A stretch of 64,000 nt of DNA from Thermoanaerobaculia bacterium (lineage in GTDB: Bacteria > Acidobacteriota > Thermoanaerobaculia > Multivoradales > Multivoraceae). The DNA is taken from the NCBI GenBank assembly GCA_022826745.1, contig JAJDUI010000012.1, positions 1 through 64,000 of the forward strand, in the 5' to 3' direction. The notes beneath the pieces were generated by a model, which had not been told where the DNA came from, ran no database searches, and worked only from the letters and a program-made list of their open reading frames with translations. Position 1 is the stretch's first letter; every line of letters begins with the position of its first letter. Both the position numbers and the translations under genes were made by a program. Below, in pieces: positions 8,711 to 20,179 of the stretch.

Positions 8711-9547
8711 CTAGCCGCCTCCGCCGAACAGCCGCACCATGCTGACCGTCACGCCGATGCCGTCGGCCTCCACGGTCGAAGGCACGGTGACGCGGACGTC
8801 CGGGAAGTCGGCGACCCAGGATTCGTCGCCGTACCGGCTGTAGCTCGCCTCGAAGCGCAACGCGATCCGGCGGGCGTAGTCGCCGCTGCCGAACCGCTTC
8901 TCCAGGCCGAGGCCCCAGGTCGTGGCGATCGGATCCACGTCGCGGCCATCGGTCCCCGAAACGTACTCGGACGGCGAACACGGCTCAGCCGTCAGGCAGC
9001 CCTCGAAGGTCGTGCTGAAGCGCGCCTTGAAGAGCCGCACGCCGCCGAGCAGGTAGAAGCTCATGTCCCGGGACTGGAGCGATTCCGGCTCGAAGCCGAG
9101 CCGCAAGGTCAGGCCGTAGCTGCGCTTCTTGTCGAGGGACCAGGTGTCCGGCCAGCTCTCGCCCAGTTGCTTGCGTTCCGCCGACGTACCCACGCCGGCG
9201 AGCTGGCCTTCCGGTTCGCCGCTGTGGAACGTGACGTCGATTTCCGTGCTCAGGTAGGCGCCGCCGTCACTGAGGAGTGCGCGATAGCCCGCCAGGAAGC
9301 CGACCGCCAGGTCGACGGTGTCGGCCGAACTCGTGTCGTGGAACACCATGCCGCGCCGCGGTTCGGGCACCAGGGTGTCGGGATCCGTGTTGTCGACGCT
9401 CTTCGAGAAGGTGGCGTCGAACTGCTCGGCCGAGGCGGTGTAGCCGGCGTAGAAGCCGCGATCCTGGGCGAGAGACGCTCCGGCCAGGACCAGCAGCGAC
9501 GCGGCGCCGAGGCCCGCGGCCCTTCGTCGGAAGTTGCTCGTCTTCAT
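8711..9547 (-). CDS. Outer-membrane beta-barrel-like protein
   Basis: 278 aa with signal peptide (…LGAASLLVLAGASLAQ), alternating hydrophobic/aromatic strands and a C-terminal strand (VSMVRLFGGGG). Confidence 0.6.
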   Translation of the reverse strand: MKTSNFRRRAAGLGAASLLVLAGASLAQDRGFYAGYTASAEQFDATFSKSVDNTDPDTLVPEPRRGMVFHDTSSADTVDLAVGFLAGYRALLSDGGAYLSTEIDVTFHSGEPEGQLAGVGTSAERKQLGESWPDTWSLDKKRSYGLTLRLGFEPESLQSRDMSFYLLGGVRLFKARFSTTFEGCLTAEPCSPSEYVSGTDGRDVDPIATTWGLGLEKRFGSGDYARRIALRFEASYSRYGDESWVADFPDVRVTVPSTVEADGIGVTVSMVRLFGGGG

Positions 9548-9557
9548 CGCCTCGCGC

Positions 9558-10904
9558 CTACTCCACGATCGCCTGGTAGGTCAGTACTTCCATCGTCGGG
9601 CGGAGCGGATAGGTGCCGGTGGGAAGCAACTGGGTCAGCACGATGGCGACGAGGTCCTCTTCGGGGTCGACCAGGAAATCGGTCGAAGCGGCGCCGCCCC
9701 AGCCGTAGGTCCCGGGCGAGGCCGGCAGCCCGGTCAGTCCGGTGTCGGTGATCGAGTAGCCGCCCAGGCCGTAGCCCATGCCCTCGCTCATCCCCATGTC
9801 GAGGTTCAGGCTCGACATGGGCGACGGTCCGTAGGCCGATCCCAGGTGGTTGTCCATCATCAGGGCTACCGTCTGCGTCCCGAGGATCCGCACGCCGTCG
9901 AGTTCGCCGCCGTTCGCCAGCATCTGGGCGAAGCGCAGGTAGTCGCCGGCCGTGGCGACCAGGCCGGAGCCGCCCATCTCGACCTTCGGCGGCTTGCGGT
10001 AGGCGCTGGTCTCGGGATCGTCCATGACCACCATGCCGCCCTCCGGCGTCGGCGCGTAGTTGACGGCGAAACGGTCGAGCTTCTCGTCCGGAACGTGGAA
10101 GGCCGTGTCGACCATGCCCAGCGGATCGAAGATGCGCTCCTTCAGGAACTCGCCGAAGGTCTGCCCGGAAGCGACCTCGACCACGCGGCCGGCGACCTCG
10201 AGGCCGACGCTGTAGTTCCAGGCGGTGCCGGGGTGAGCCAACAGGGGCTGCTTCGCCAGTTCCCGGACGTAGTGCGCCAGGTCGTCGTGGGGAACGGCGT
10301 CCGCGGAGCCCTCGAGCCCCGCGGCCGCGTAGCTGGCGGCGACCGGGCTGGGGATGAAGGTGTAGGTCAGTCCGGACGTGTGGGTCATCAGGTCGCGAAC
10401 GACGATCGGCCGCCGCGGCGGCTCCGTCTCCATGACGTCGCCGTCGCCCGAGACGTAGACCTGCGTGTCGGCGAACTCGGGGAGAATCGCGGCCAGCGGC
10501 GTCGACAGCAGGAAGTGGCCCTCCTCCCAGAGCATCATCAGCGCCGCCGAGGCGATCGGCTTGGTCATCGAGTACATGCGGAAGAGCGTGTCCTCGGTCA
10601 TCGGCTCGCCGGCTTCGACGTCCTGGTAGCCGCTGGCCTCGAAGTGCACGACCTGACCTTCGCGGGCGACGACGGTGATCACGCCGGACAGCTTGCCGTC
10701 CGTCACGTAGCTCTCGAAGGCCGGCCGGATCCGGTCGAGCCGCTCGCTCGACATGCCGGCGCTCTCGGGCGTGACGCGTGGAAGGCCGGCGAAGGTCTCG
10801 CCGGCGCCGGCCGTGTCGCCCGATTCCTTGGGCGCACACGCGGCGAGCAGGACTGCGGCGAGCATGGAGGCGAAAGCGACGGTGAAGATCTTTCGTGCGT
10901 GCAT
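9558..10904 (-). CDS. Serine hydrolase, beta-lactamase class C/EstB family, lipoprotein
   Basis: Lipobox-like LLAACAPKES; SxxK motif FRMYSMTKPIAS; YSVGLEVAGRVVE; GWGGAASTDF. Confidence 0.88.
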   Translation of the reverse strand: MHARKIFTVAFASMLAAVLLAACAPKESGDTAGAGETFAGLPRVTPESAGMSSERLDRIRPAFESYVTDGKLSGVITVVAREGQVVHFEASGYQDVEAGEPMTEDTLFRMYSMTKPIASAALMMLWEEGHFLLSTPLAAILPEFADTQVYVSGDGDVMETEPPRRPIVVRDLMTHTSGLTYTFIPSPVAASYAAAGLEGSADAVPHDDLAHYVRELAKQPLLAHPGTAWNYSVGLEVAGRVVEVASGQTFGEFLKERIFDPLGMVDTAFHVPDEKLDRFAVNYAPTPEGGMVVMDDPETSAYRKPPKVEMGGSGLVATAGDYLRFAQMLANGGELDGVRILGTQTVALMMDNHLGSAYGPSPMSSLNLDMGMSEGMGYGLGGYSITDTGLTGLPASPGTYGWGGAASTDFLVDPEEDLVAIVLTQLLPTGTYPLRPTMEVLTYQAIVE

Positions 10905-10918
10905 ATCGGATTCCTCTC

Positions 10919-12199
<1,281 letters not shown>

Positions 12200-12204
12200 G
12201 AGCG

Positions 12205-13551
12205 CTAGTCGGCGGCCAGGGAGACACGGATGATCTCCTCGTCGTTCCTCGCGACGATGTGGCGGTTGGCATAGGCCGGGTGCGTCCAGTTCACCATCGC
12301 GTCGAAGAGCCGCCGCGGACCGAAGCCCGATTGCGTCGTGGGTTCGATCAGTCTGGCGCGATCGATCTCCTCGTAGCCGTCCCGCGAGAAGCGGGCGATG
12401 ATCAGGTCGCCAAGGTCGTTGTTGACGAACCAGCGGTCGCCGTGCCTGACCATGAAGGCCGCGCCCCAACGGCCCTGGCGGGTCATCTCGTCGCTCTCCC
12501 AGAGCCGTGAGCCATCCGCGGCGTTCAGACCTCGGAGCTGGCCGTAGCTGCAGACCCCGTAGATCGTGTCGCCCTCGAGGATGGGCGTCGTGATCAGGGA
12601 GTGGAGTCCGTCGGTCTCCTCCGGCATCTCGCTGCGGCTCTGACCGCGCCACAGCTCCCGAACCTCGGGCTTCTCGGAGTCGAACTCGAGCAGCAGCGAA
12701 CCGCGGTAGAACTGGCTGAAGAGCAGCCGGTCGCCGTCGACCACCGGAGTCGTCACCGTCATCCCCGAGGCCACCTCCCAGGGCACGCTCCAGTACACCT
12801 CGCCGGTCGCCGGGTTGAGCGAGTTGACCGCCTTCGGCTCCCAGACGATGAGCTGCTCGACGCCGCCGCGCTCGAAGATCATCGGCTGGCCGTAACCCAT
12901 CTCCCAGTCCGAGGAAAGCGACCGCCAGACCTCTTCGCCCGTGTGCTTGTCGAAAGCGATCACCTTGCCGTCCGGTTCAGCGCCCACGACCTGAATCAAC
13001 AGGTCGCCGTGGACGAGCGGCGAGCTCGTGAAGCCCCAGATCGTGATGCTGGCATTGCCCTGCTCCACGGAGTCGTAGCTCCAGATCACCTCGCCCGTCT
13101 CGGCTTCAAGCGCGATCAGATGGCCAACGGCGCCCATCACGTAGAGCGTGTCGCCGTCGATGGTCGGCGTCGAACGGGGACCGATCGCGTAGCTCTGCTG
13201 CAGCGCCGAGTAGTTCACGTCCCACTCGTGACTCCAGAGCTCCTCGCCGGTCTCCTCGTCGAGCGCCAGGATGCGTTCCTTCCCCGTGATGGCGCGTGTT
13301 CCCTCGATACGCTGCCAGTCCGTGACGAACACGCGGCCGTCCGCCACCACCGGCCCCGAGTAGCCGCCGCGGATGGGAACCCGCCACACCGCCTCGAGGC
13401 CCTCCTCGGGGAACTGCTCCAGGATGCCGTCCTCCTGCCACACGCCGGAGCGGTCGGCGCCCCGCCACTGCGGCCAGTCGTCGGCTACGGCCGGCACCGT
13501 CAACGTCATCCCCAGCACGATGCCAAGGGTGCGAATCGCTATGGCTTGCAC
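12205..13551 (-). CDS. PQQ-like beta-propeller repeat protein
   Basis: Signal peptide then DDWPQWRGADRSGVW; repeats such as LALDEETGEELWSHEW and IALEAETGEVIWSYD. Confidence 0.88.
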   Translation of the reverse strand: MQAIAIRTLGIVLGMTLTVPAVADDWPQWRGADRSGVWQEDGILEQFPEEGLEAVWRVPIRGGYSGPVVADGRVFVTDWQRIEGTRAITGKERILALDEETGEELWSHEWDVNYSALQQSYAIGPRSTPTIDGDTLYVMGAVGHLIALEAETGEVIWSYDSVEQGNASITIWGFTSSPLVHGDLLIQVVGAEPDGKVIAFDKHTGEEVWRSLSSDWEMGYGQPMIFERGGVEQLIVWEPKAVNSLNPATGEVYWSVPWEVASGMTVTTPVVDGDRLLFSQFYRGSLLLEFDSEKPEVRELWRGQSRSEMPEETDGLHSLITTPILEGDTIYGVCSYGQLRGLNAADGSRLWESDEMTRQGRWGAAFMVRHGDRWFVNNDLGDLIIARFSRDGYEEIDRARLIEPTTQSGFGPRRLFDAMVNWTHPAYANRHIVARNDEEIIRVSLAAD

Positions 13552-13628
13552 GAAACGGCCTCCTCGCTGACGGCACCCGGCACGGGCGTCGCCCTGTTCC
13601 GATTGGAGGCGCTACGGTAACAGCAAGC

Positions 13629-13664
13629 GCCGCCGGCAGAAGGTGACACCTTGCTGCCGGCGGC
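13629..13664. terminator. Strong hairpin 3' of glnA
   Basis: GCCGCCGGCAG-AAGGT-gac-ACCTT-g-CTGCCGGCGGC: 11 bp + 5 bp stem with a one-nt bulge, just past the glnA stop. Confidence 0.6.
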
Positions 13665-13686
13665 CAGTTACCTGCTCGTTTGAGGT

Positions 13687-15108
13687 CTAGATGTCGTAGT
13701 ACAGCGCGAACTCGTGCGGGTGCGGCCGCAGGGCCACTTCCTGGCACTCGCTCTCCCGCTTGTACGCGATGTGGTTCTCGATCACGTCCTCGTCGAACAC
13801 GCCGCCCGCGGTCAGGAACTCGTGGTCCTCCTCGAGGGCGTCGAGCGCCTCGTCGAGGGTCGCCGGCGTGGTCGGAACGCCCTGGCTCTCCTCCGGAGAC
13901 AGATCGTAGATATCGACGTCGAGTGAGCTGCCCGGGTCGATCTCGTTCTGAATGCCGTCGAGCGCCGCCATCAGCAGAGCCGCGAAGGCGAGGTACGGGT
14001 TGCAGCTCGGGTCGGGGCAACGGAACTCGACCCGCTTCGCCTTCGGCGACGGCGAGTACATCGGGATCCGCACCGCCGCGCTCCGGTTGCGCTGCGAGTA
14101 CACCAGGTTCACCGGCGCCTCGAAGCCCGGCACCAGCCGCTTGTAGCTGTTCGTCGTCGGGTTCGTGAAGGCGAGCAGCGCCGGCGCGTGCTTCAGCAGG
14201 CCGCCGATGGCGTGCATCGCCATGTCCGAGAGGCCGGCGTAGCCGTCGCCCGCGAAGAGAGGCACTCCATCCTTCCAGAGCGAGAGGTGGGTGTGCATGC
14301 CGCTGCCGTTGTCCTCGAAGAGGGGCTTCGGCATGAAGGTGACCGTCTTGCCGTGGCGGGCGGCGGTGTTCTTGATGATGTACTTGTAGAGCATCATCGC
14401 GTCCGCCATCTCAACGAGGGGCGCGAACCGCAGGTCGATCTCGGCCTGACCGCCGGTGCCGACCTCGTGGTGCTGGCACTCGGGGTTGAGACCGAGCTCC
14501 TCCATCGTGAGGATCATCTCGCTCCGCATGTCCTGGTGCTTGTCGGTCGGCGGCACCGGGAAGTAGCCCTCCTTGTACCGCGGCTTGTAGCCGAGGTTCG
14601 GACCTTCGTCGGCGCCGCTGTTCCAGCGGCCCTCGATCGAGTCGACCTCGTAGAAGCCGAAGTTCGGCCCGCCGTCGAAACGCACGTCGTCGAAGATGAA
14701 GAACTCGGCCTCCGGGCCGAAGAAGGCGGTGTCCGCCAGACCCGTCGACTGCACGTAGGCCTCGGCCGCCCGGGCGACGCCGCGCGGGTCGCGGCCGTAG
14801 CTCTCCCGCGTGATCGGATCAACGATGTTGCAGGTCATGACGAGCGTCTTGTGCTCGAAGTACGGGTCGATGAACGCCGTGTCCGCGTCGGGGACGACGA
14901 GCATGTCCGACTCGTTGATCACCTGCCAGCCGCGGATGCTCGAGCCGTCGAAGCCGAGCCCGTCCTCGAAGGTGCCCTCGTCGACCTCGCGGGCCGGCAC
15001 CGAGAAGTGCTGCCACAAGCCGGGAAAGTCGGTGAACCGGAAATCTACGATCTGGACCCCCTCATCGCGGATCCGATCGAGAATCGACTTGGGGCTTGCT
15101 CCTGACAT
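13687..15108 (-). CDS. glnA: Glutamine synthetase type I
   Basis: [71 protein letters not shown]. Start placed at [13 protein letters not shown] (15108). Confidence 0.96.
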   Translation of the reverse strand: MSGASPKSILDRIRDEGVQIVDFRFTDFPGLWQHFSVPAREVDEGTFEDGLGFDGSSIRGWQVINESDMLVVPDADTAFIDPYFEHKTLVMTCNIVDPITRESYGRDPRGVARAAEAYVQSTGLADTAFFGPEAEFFIFDDVRFDGGPNFGFYEVDSIEGRWNSGADEGPNLGYKPRYKEGYFPVPPTDKHQDMRSEMILTMEELGLNPECQHHEVGTGGQAEIDLRFAPLVEMADAMMLYKYIIKNTAARHGKTVTFMPKPLFEDNGSGMHTHLSLWKDGVPLFAGDGYAGLSDMAMHAIGGLLKHAPALLAFTNPTTNSYKRLVPGFEAPVNLVYSQRNRSAAVRIPMYSPSPKAKRVEFRCPDPSCNPYLAFAALLMAALDGIQNEIDPGSSLDVDIYDLSPEESQGVPTTPATLDEALDALEEDHEFLTAGGVFDEDVIENHIAYKRESECQEVALRPHPHEFALYYDI

Positions 15109-15206
15109 GAAGTTCTCCTTTGCTGTTCCTTGCTGCGGACCGAGCCGCGCCAAATCTGTTGTGGCCGAGACGCCGCCCGGCCGCACGCTCAAACACGAAT
15201 CGCCAA

Positions 15207-15230
15207 GGCCGCGTGTCTATCAGCGCGGCC
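15207..15230. terminator. Hairpin between ybeY-era and glnA
   Basis: GGCCGCG-tgtctatcag-CGCGGCC in the intergenic region downstream of the era end and upstream of glnA. Confidence 0.3.
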
Positions 15231-15426
15231 ATGAACTAGGCAAGCCACGGGCCGCATGCTGCGGATTTTCGGTAGCAACGTCCATGCCCAACCCGCGTTT
15301 CGGGCAAGAACCGGCCTCCGCGCTGCGTATGAACCGCCCGAACCATCCGGCCAGGCTTCGCGGAGGCGACAACTCTGTCGTCTGCAGGCCCCCGGATCCC
15401 ACGTTTCTGTAGCGCCGCCTGGGCCG

Positions 15427-16749
15427 CTACCCGGTCTCCAGGCGGCTCAGGACGGCCGCATCCTCGCGCCAGCCCGGCTCCGTCCGCACCCGCAGCTCCA
15501 GGTAGACCCGCCGCTCCAGGAACTCCTGCAGATCCTGTCGCGCAGCCGTGCCGATCTCCTTGATCCGCTTTCCGCCCCGGCCGACGACGATCCCCTTGTG
15601 GCTCTCCCGATCGACCAGGATGCTGGCAAGCAGGTCCGTCCGCTCCTCGCCGTCCTCCCAGGCTTCGATGACGACCGCGGTCGTGAACGGCAGCTCGTCG
15701 CGCGTCTGCTCCAGCACCTTCTCGCGGATCATCTCCGCGACGAGGAAGCGCTCGGTGTGGACCGTCAGCAGCTCCGGGTCGTGGCGCGGCTCCCCCGGCG
15801 GCAGGTGGCTCCAGAGGAGTTCGAGCAGCTCGTCCACGCCGTCACCGGTGAGGGCAGAGACGGGGACGATCTCCTCGAACACGCCGCGGCCCGCATAGCG
15901 CTCGATCTCGGGCAGCAGTCGGGGCTTGGCGATCAGGTCGATCTTGTTCAGCAGGCAGAACATGGACCTGCCGCGCTCGGCCGCCGCGGCGACGAGATCG
16001 AGAGCGTAGGCGTCGCCCCGGCCGAACGGCGTCGCCGCGTCCCGCAGCAGACACACGACATCGGCTTCCTTGAGCGCCGCCGCGGCGGCATGGACCATCC
16101 GTCGGTTCAGGCGGTGCAGGGGCCGGTGCAGGCCGGGCGTGTCGTGAAACACCATCTGGCCTCGCTCCGTGCTCAGAATCCCGATCAGGCGGTGACGGGT
16201 GGTCTGCGGCTTGTCCGAGACGATCGCCAGCTTCTCCCCCAGCATGCGGTTCATCAACGTCGACTTGCCGGCGTTGGGCCTGCCCACGAGGGCTACAGTC
16301 CCGGATCGTTGGGCTCCCGGAACCTCCGACAGCTCCAGGAAGCGAGCCCGCAGCCGGGTTTCCATCGCCTCCATCTCGCCGTCGTCAGTCTCGTGGTCGT
16401 AGCCCAGGCAGTGCAGGATGCCGTGCAGCGTCAGAACCTTGAGTTCCCGTTCGAGGGAGCTCCCGCCACCGGCGCCGGCGGTCTCGACCGAGATGACGAC
16501 ATCGCCCAGGTGCCGGCCCTCCGGCGTCTCCTCGCCCGGAAAGGAGAGCACGTCCGTCGCCCTGTCGAGCTGCCGGTACCGCCGGTTCAGCTCCCGCATC
16601 TCCTCGTCGTCGACCAGGCGCAGGGTGAACGTCGCCGGCGCCGGCGCCAGTTCGGCAACCGCCTCGTCCGCCACCGCGCGGAGCCCCGGAAGACACTCGC
16701 GACACCTGGCTTCCACCGGGGCCGCGACCTGCAGATCGATCGTCGCCAC
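15427..16749 (-). CDS. Fusion of rRNA maturation RNase YbeY (N-term) and GTPase Era (C-term)
   Basis: 440 aa. N-term has RATDVLSFPGEE and LTLHGILHCLGYDHETDD (YbeY HxxxHxxGYDH). C-term has VALVGRPNAGKSTLMN, DTPGLH, LLNKIDLI and KH motif GIVVGRGGKRIKEIGTAAR, ending like Era. No stop between domains. Confidence 0.95.
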   Translation of the reverse strand: MATIDLQVAAPVEARCRECLPGLRAVADEAVAELAPAPATFTLRLVDDEEMRELNRRYRQLDRATDVLSFPGEETPEGRHLGDVVISVETAGAGGGSSLERELKVLTLHGILHCLGYDHETDDGEMEAMETRLRARFLELSEVPGAQRSGTVALVGRPNAGKSTLMNRMLGEKLAIVSDKPQTTRHRLIGILSTERGQMVFHDTPGLHRPLHRLNRRMVHAAAAALKEADVVCLLRDAATPFGRGDAYALDLVAAAAERGRSMFCLLNKIDLIAKPRLLPEIERYAGRGVFEEIVPVSALTGDGVDELLELLWSHLPPGEPRHDPELLTVHTERFLVAEMIREKVLEQTRDELPFTTAVVIEAWEDGEERTDLLASILVDRESHKGIVVGRGGKRIKEIGTAARQDLQEFLERRVYLELRVRTEPGWREDAAVLSRLETG

Positions 16750-16757
16750 CGGCGGAG

Positions 16758-19175
16758 TCAGTCGCTACCCGGAGCGCCGCCGGCGCCGCCGGGCAGGACC
16801 CGCAACGGACCGCGGCCACCGCGTCCGAACTCGAACCCCGGGTACTCCACCCGATGATGATGCACCGTCCTCAGGACATTCTGCAGGGTGTAGCGCATCC
16901 GCCGGAGGTCGGCGAGCGTCAGGTCGGTCTGGCTGAACTGATCGTCCTCGAGGATGTCGTTCAGCAGTCGTTCGACCAGCGCACGGATCGACTTCTCGGA
17001 GAAGTCGCCGAGCGTACGGCTCGCCGCCTCGACGGTGTCGGCCACCATCAGCGCGGCAAGCGTCTTGCTCTGGGGCATCGGGCCCGGGTACCGGTACTGG
17101 TGTTCGTTGACCTCCTCGCCCGCTTCTGCCTGCTCCTTCGCCTTGGCCAGGAAGTAGTTCAGCCTGCGCGTGCCGTGGTGCTGCTCGATGGCGTCGACGA
17201 TCGGTTGCGGCAGCCGGTTCTCGCGCGCCAGTCGCGCGCCTTCCTTGACGTGATCGATGATGATCAGGGAGGACATGGAGGGCGAGAGGCTGTCGTGCGG
17301 GTTGTCGCCCTCGCGCTGGTTCTCGACGTAGTACTGCGGCCGCAGCACCTTGCCGATGTCGTGGTAGAGGCCGCCGACATAGGCGAGGGTCGGATTCCCG
17401 CCGACCGCCTCGCAGCAGGCCTTCGCCAGGTGCGCGACCATCAGGGAATGCTGGAACGTCCCGGGCGCCTCGAACGCGAGGCGTTGCAGCAGCGGCAGGT
17501 TCGTGTCAGAGAGTTCCAGCAGCTTGATGTCCGTGGTCCTGAACAGCACCGCCTCGAACACCGGAACGGCGAAGCTGACCGCGGCCGCGACCATCAGGCC
17601 GCCCAGGAACCCGCAGAGCACCTCGAACCCCCAGACGGCCACCGTGACGCCATCCCCGAGCAGCGTCAGCATCGTCACCGACGCGACGTTGACGAGTCCG
17701 ACCAGCAGGCCCGCTCTCGTCACCGCGGACCGCCGCTTCAACTGGTCGAGCGCGAACACCGCGGCGAGGCTGCCGGTCAGGCAGTAGAGCATCGTGCCGC
17801 CCGCCAGCCCGAGTTCCGCGTTCGCCGCCTCCACCCAACCCAGCCGGCCGACCAGGACAGAGAAGACGACGCCGGCGAGCAGGCCGGCGCCGCGACCGTA
17901 GAGCACTGACACGAGCAGCGCCACCGCCGCGAAGGGGATCGCGAACACGTAGCTCCGCGCCGAACTCAGGGCCTCGATCGGGAACGAGGCGGCCAGGGCA
18001 TCCGCAACCAGGAATCCGACCCGGGTCGCCGCCAGGCCCAGGACGAGAATCAGGACGACGCTGCCGAAGTCGCGGCCCTCCACCGCGACCAGGCGCTTGC
18101 GGCGAAACGCCACCCACAGGAACGCCACCGCGAGGCTGAGCACCAGGGCCGACGCCAGCGGCGACCGAAGGAGGATCAGACTGCTTTCGCTGCCGGTCAT
18201 CTCCCGCAGCAGACGCATCGACTCCGGGTCGACCTCGTCGCCCTTGCGCACGATGACCTGACCGGCCCGAATCTGGTTGAACACCGGCCCGACGTCTTCC
18301 GCCGCGGCGTTACGCCGTTCCTGGGTCTCGTTCAGGTTCAGGTAGACGTTGGGCGCCAGGTTGACCATCAGGAAGTCGACGACCGTTTCCCGCTCGGCCC
18401 GCGACCACCCCGCCCAGCGGCCGACCTCCGCCTCCAGGTAGGCCTCCACCTCGACCGGATAGCCGCGATAGCCGAAGAGGTCGAACTCGACCGACTCCTC
18501 GCCGGTCTGCATGTTGTGCAGCGTGACGCCCTCGAGGCGGTTCTGGAGCAGCGTCTCCTTGTTCTCCACGATCCCGGCCCGGAGCAGCAGCCCCACCAGG
18601 CGGGTCAGGCGTTCCTCCAATTCCGCGCCTTCGTCCTCGCCGCCCGTACGGGCCGCCAGCAGGTCCGCGTGGCCTTCATCGACCCGCAGGCCGCTACCGA
18701 CCCTCAGCCGTCGCAGCCGCTCCTCGGCCACGTCCTCCTCGGGCAGGAGCTCGGCCACCTCGTCGAAGCCCCGCTCGATCGCGAACAGGTTCGCGATCCG
18801 CCCCTCGACTTCGTCGGCCTGAACAGCGTCGAAATCGTAGAGCGGACGGACGTCGGCGCGCGCCCGCTGCTGCAGTTCCTCCGAGGTCTCCTCGTCGAGC
18901 AGCAGCACGTCCCGGGTCGCGTGGTAGTCGCGGTTCGCGATGTCTCCCACGCCCAGATCCGGCCGGAAGAACACCCCTGGCGGCGCCATGATCCAGACGC
19001 CGGCCAGGACCATGACGACGACCCAGACGATGTCGCGTTCCAGCGCGTAGTGCCACAGGCCGGCGACGGTCACGCGGTCGCCGTGGCGCCGGTACATGCT
19101 ACGGCGGAGCCGCTTGCGAGCCTCCCGCCTGCGGTCCGACCGGCGGCGCTTCGGCGCCTTGACGGCCGCGGTCAC
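16758..19175 (-). CDS. 7TM-HD family phosphohydrolase (PgpH/YqfF-like)
   Basis: 805 aa; 7TMR-HD architecture; TFQHSLMVAHLAKACCEAVG…GGLYHDIGKVLRPQYYVENQ…EQHHGT; upstream of ybeY-era. Confidence 0.93.
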   Translation of the reverse strand: MTAAVKAPKRRRSDRRREARKRLRRSMYRRHGDRVTVAGLWHYALERDIVWVVVMVLAGVWIMAPPGVFFRPDLGVGDIANRDYHATRDVLLLDEETSEELQQRARADVRPLYDFDAVQADEVEGRIANLFAIERGFDEVAELLPEEDVAEERLRRLRVGSGLRVDEGHADLLAARTGGEDEGAELEERLTRLVGLLLRAGIVENKETLLQNRLEGVTLHNMQTGEESVEFDLFGYRGYPVEVEAYLEAEVGRWAGWSRAERETVVDFLMVNLAPNVYLNLNETQERRNAAAEDVGPVFNQIRAGQVIVRKGDEVDPESMRLLREMTGSESSLILLRSPLASALVLSLAVAFLWVAFRRKRLVAVEGRDFGSVVLILVLGLAATRVGFLVADALAASFPIEALSSARSYVFAIPFAAVALLVSVLYGRGAGLLAGVVFSVLVGRLGWVEAANAELGLAGGTMLYCLTGSLAAVFALDQLKRRSAVTRAGLLVGLVNVASVTMLTLLGDGVTVAVWGFEVLCGFLGGLMVAAAVSFAVPVFEAVLFRTTDIKLLELSDTNLPLLQRLAFEAPGTFQHSLMVAHLAKACCEAVGGNPTLAYVGGLYHDIGKVLRPQYYVENQREGDNPHDSLSPSMSSLIIIDHVKEGARLARENRLPQPIVDAIEQHHGTRRLNYFLAKAKEQAEAGEEVNEHQYRYPGPMPQSKTLAALMVADTVEAASRTLGDFSEKSIRALVERLLNDILEDDQFSQTDLTLADLRRMRYTLQNVLRTVHHHRVEYPGFEFGRGGRGPLRVLPGGAGGAPGSD

Positions 19176-20179
19176 CGGTTGTCTTCCTCCCGCGAGCGCG
19201 TGCCGTGACGCGCTTCCCAGCGGTCGTACGCGCCGACGATCCGCTGCACGAGTTCGTGGCGGACGACGTCGGAGCGGCCAAAACGCACGAACTCGATGCC
19301 CTCTTCGCCCCGGAGCACCTGGAGCGCGTGCTTGAGACCGGACTGCTGTCCGGGCGGCAGGTCGATCTGGGTGATGTCGCCGTTGACCACGGCCTTCGAG
19401 TTGAAGCCGATGCGGGTCAGGAACATCTTCATCTGTTCCGGCGTCGTGTTCTGCGCCTCGTCGAGGATGATGAAGCTGTCGTTGAGTGAGCGGCCGCGCA
19501 TGAAGGCCAGGGGCGCCACCTCGATCACCTCCCGCTCCATCATCCGGGACACCTTGTCGAAGCCGATGATGTCGAACAGGGCATCGTAGAGGGGACGCAG
19601 GTAGGGGTTCACCTTCTCCGCCAGGTCGCCGGGGAGAAAGCCCAGCTTCTCGCCCGCCTCGACCGCGGGCCTCGCCAGCACGATGCGCCGCACCTTCTGC
19701 TCCTTCAGCGCCGATGCCGCGACCGCCACCGCCAGGTACGTCTTTCCGGTGCCGGCCGGCCCGGTCGAAACGACCAGTTCATGGTCCAGCATAGCGCGCA
19801 GGTAGCGCTTCTGGTTCAGGCTGCGCGGCGCGACGAGCCGGCGCGAAGCCTGAATCAGGGCGCCCGTCCGGAAGAAGTCGACCAGGGAAGTGGCCGGCTC
19901 CTGAGCCACCACCCGCAGGGCGGTGGCCAGATCGTCGGAGCGGAGACGGCGGCCTGTCGCAGCCAGGGCGCCGAGATCGGTGAGCAGCCGCTCGGCCGTC
20001 CCGACCGCAGCCGCCGCACCCTTGATCTGCACAGCGGAACCGCGTACACCGAGGGTGACCTCGAGAGCCTTCTCCACGCGTCGCAGGTTCTCGTCGTGGG
20101 CGCCGCAGATCGCCTGCACCGATTCCTCCGGCAGGGTCACCTGCGCCCTGGCCTGCGCTGCCGGCTCAGCTGTAGTCAA
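19172..20179 (-). CDS. PhoH family ATPase (YbeZ-like)
   Basis: VVSTGPAGTGKTYLAVAVAASAL, FIILDEAQNTTPEQMKMFLTRIGFNSKAVVNGDITQIDLP. Confidence 0.95.
   Translation of the reverse strand: MTTAEPAAQARAQVTLPEESVQAICGAHDENLRRVEKALEVTLGVRGSAVQIKGAAAAVGTAERLLTDLGALAATGRRLRSDDLATALRVVAQEPATSLVDFFRTGALIQASRRLVAPRSLNQKRYLRAMLDHELVVSTGPAGTGKTYLAVAVAASALKEQKVRRIVLARPAVEAGEKLGFLPGDLAEKVNPYLRPLYDALFDIIGFDKVSRMMEREVIEVAPLAFMRGRSLNDSFIILDEAQNTTPEQMKMFLTRIGFNSKAVVNGDITQIDLPPGQQSGLKHALQVLRGEEGIEFVRFGRSDVVRHELVQRIVGAYDRWEARHGTRSREEDNR

Noticed and set aside
15256-16857. 533-aa + strand ORF
   Set aside because: Antisense to the YbeY-Era fusion; no family motifs.
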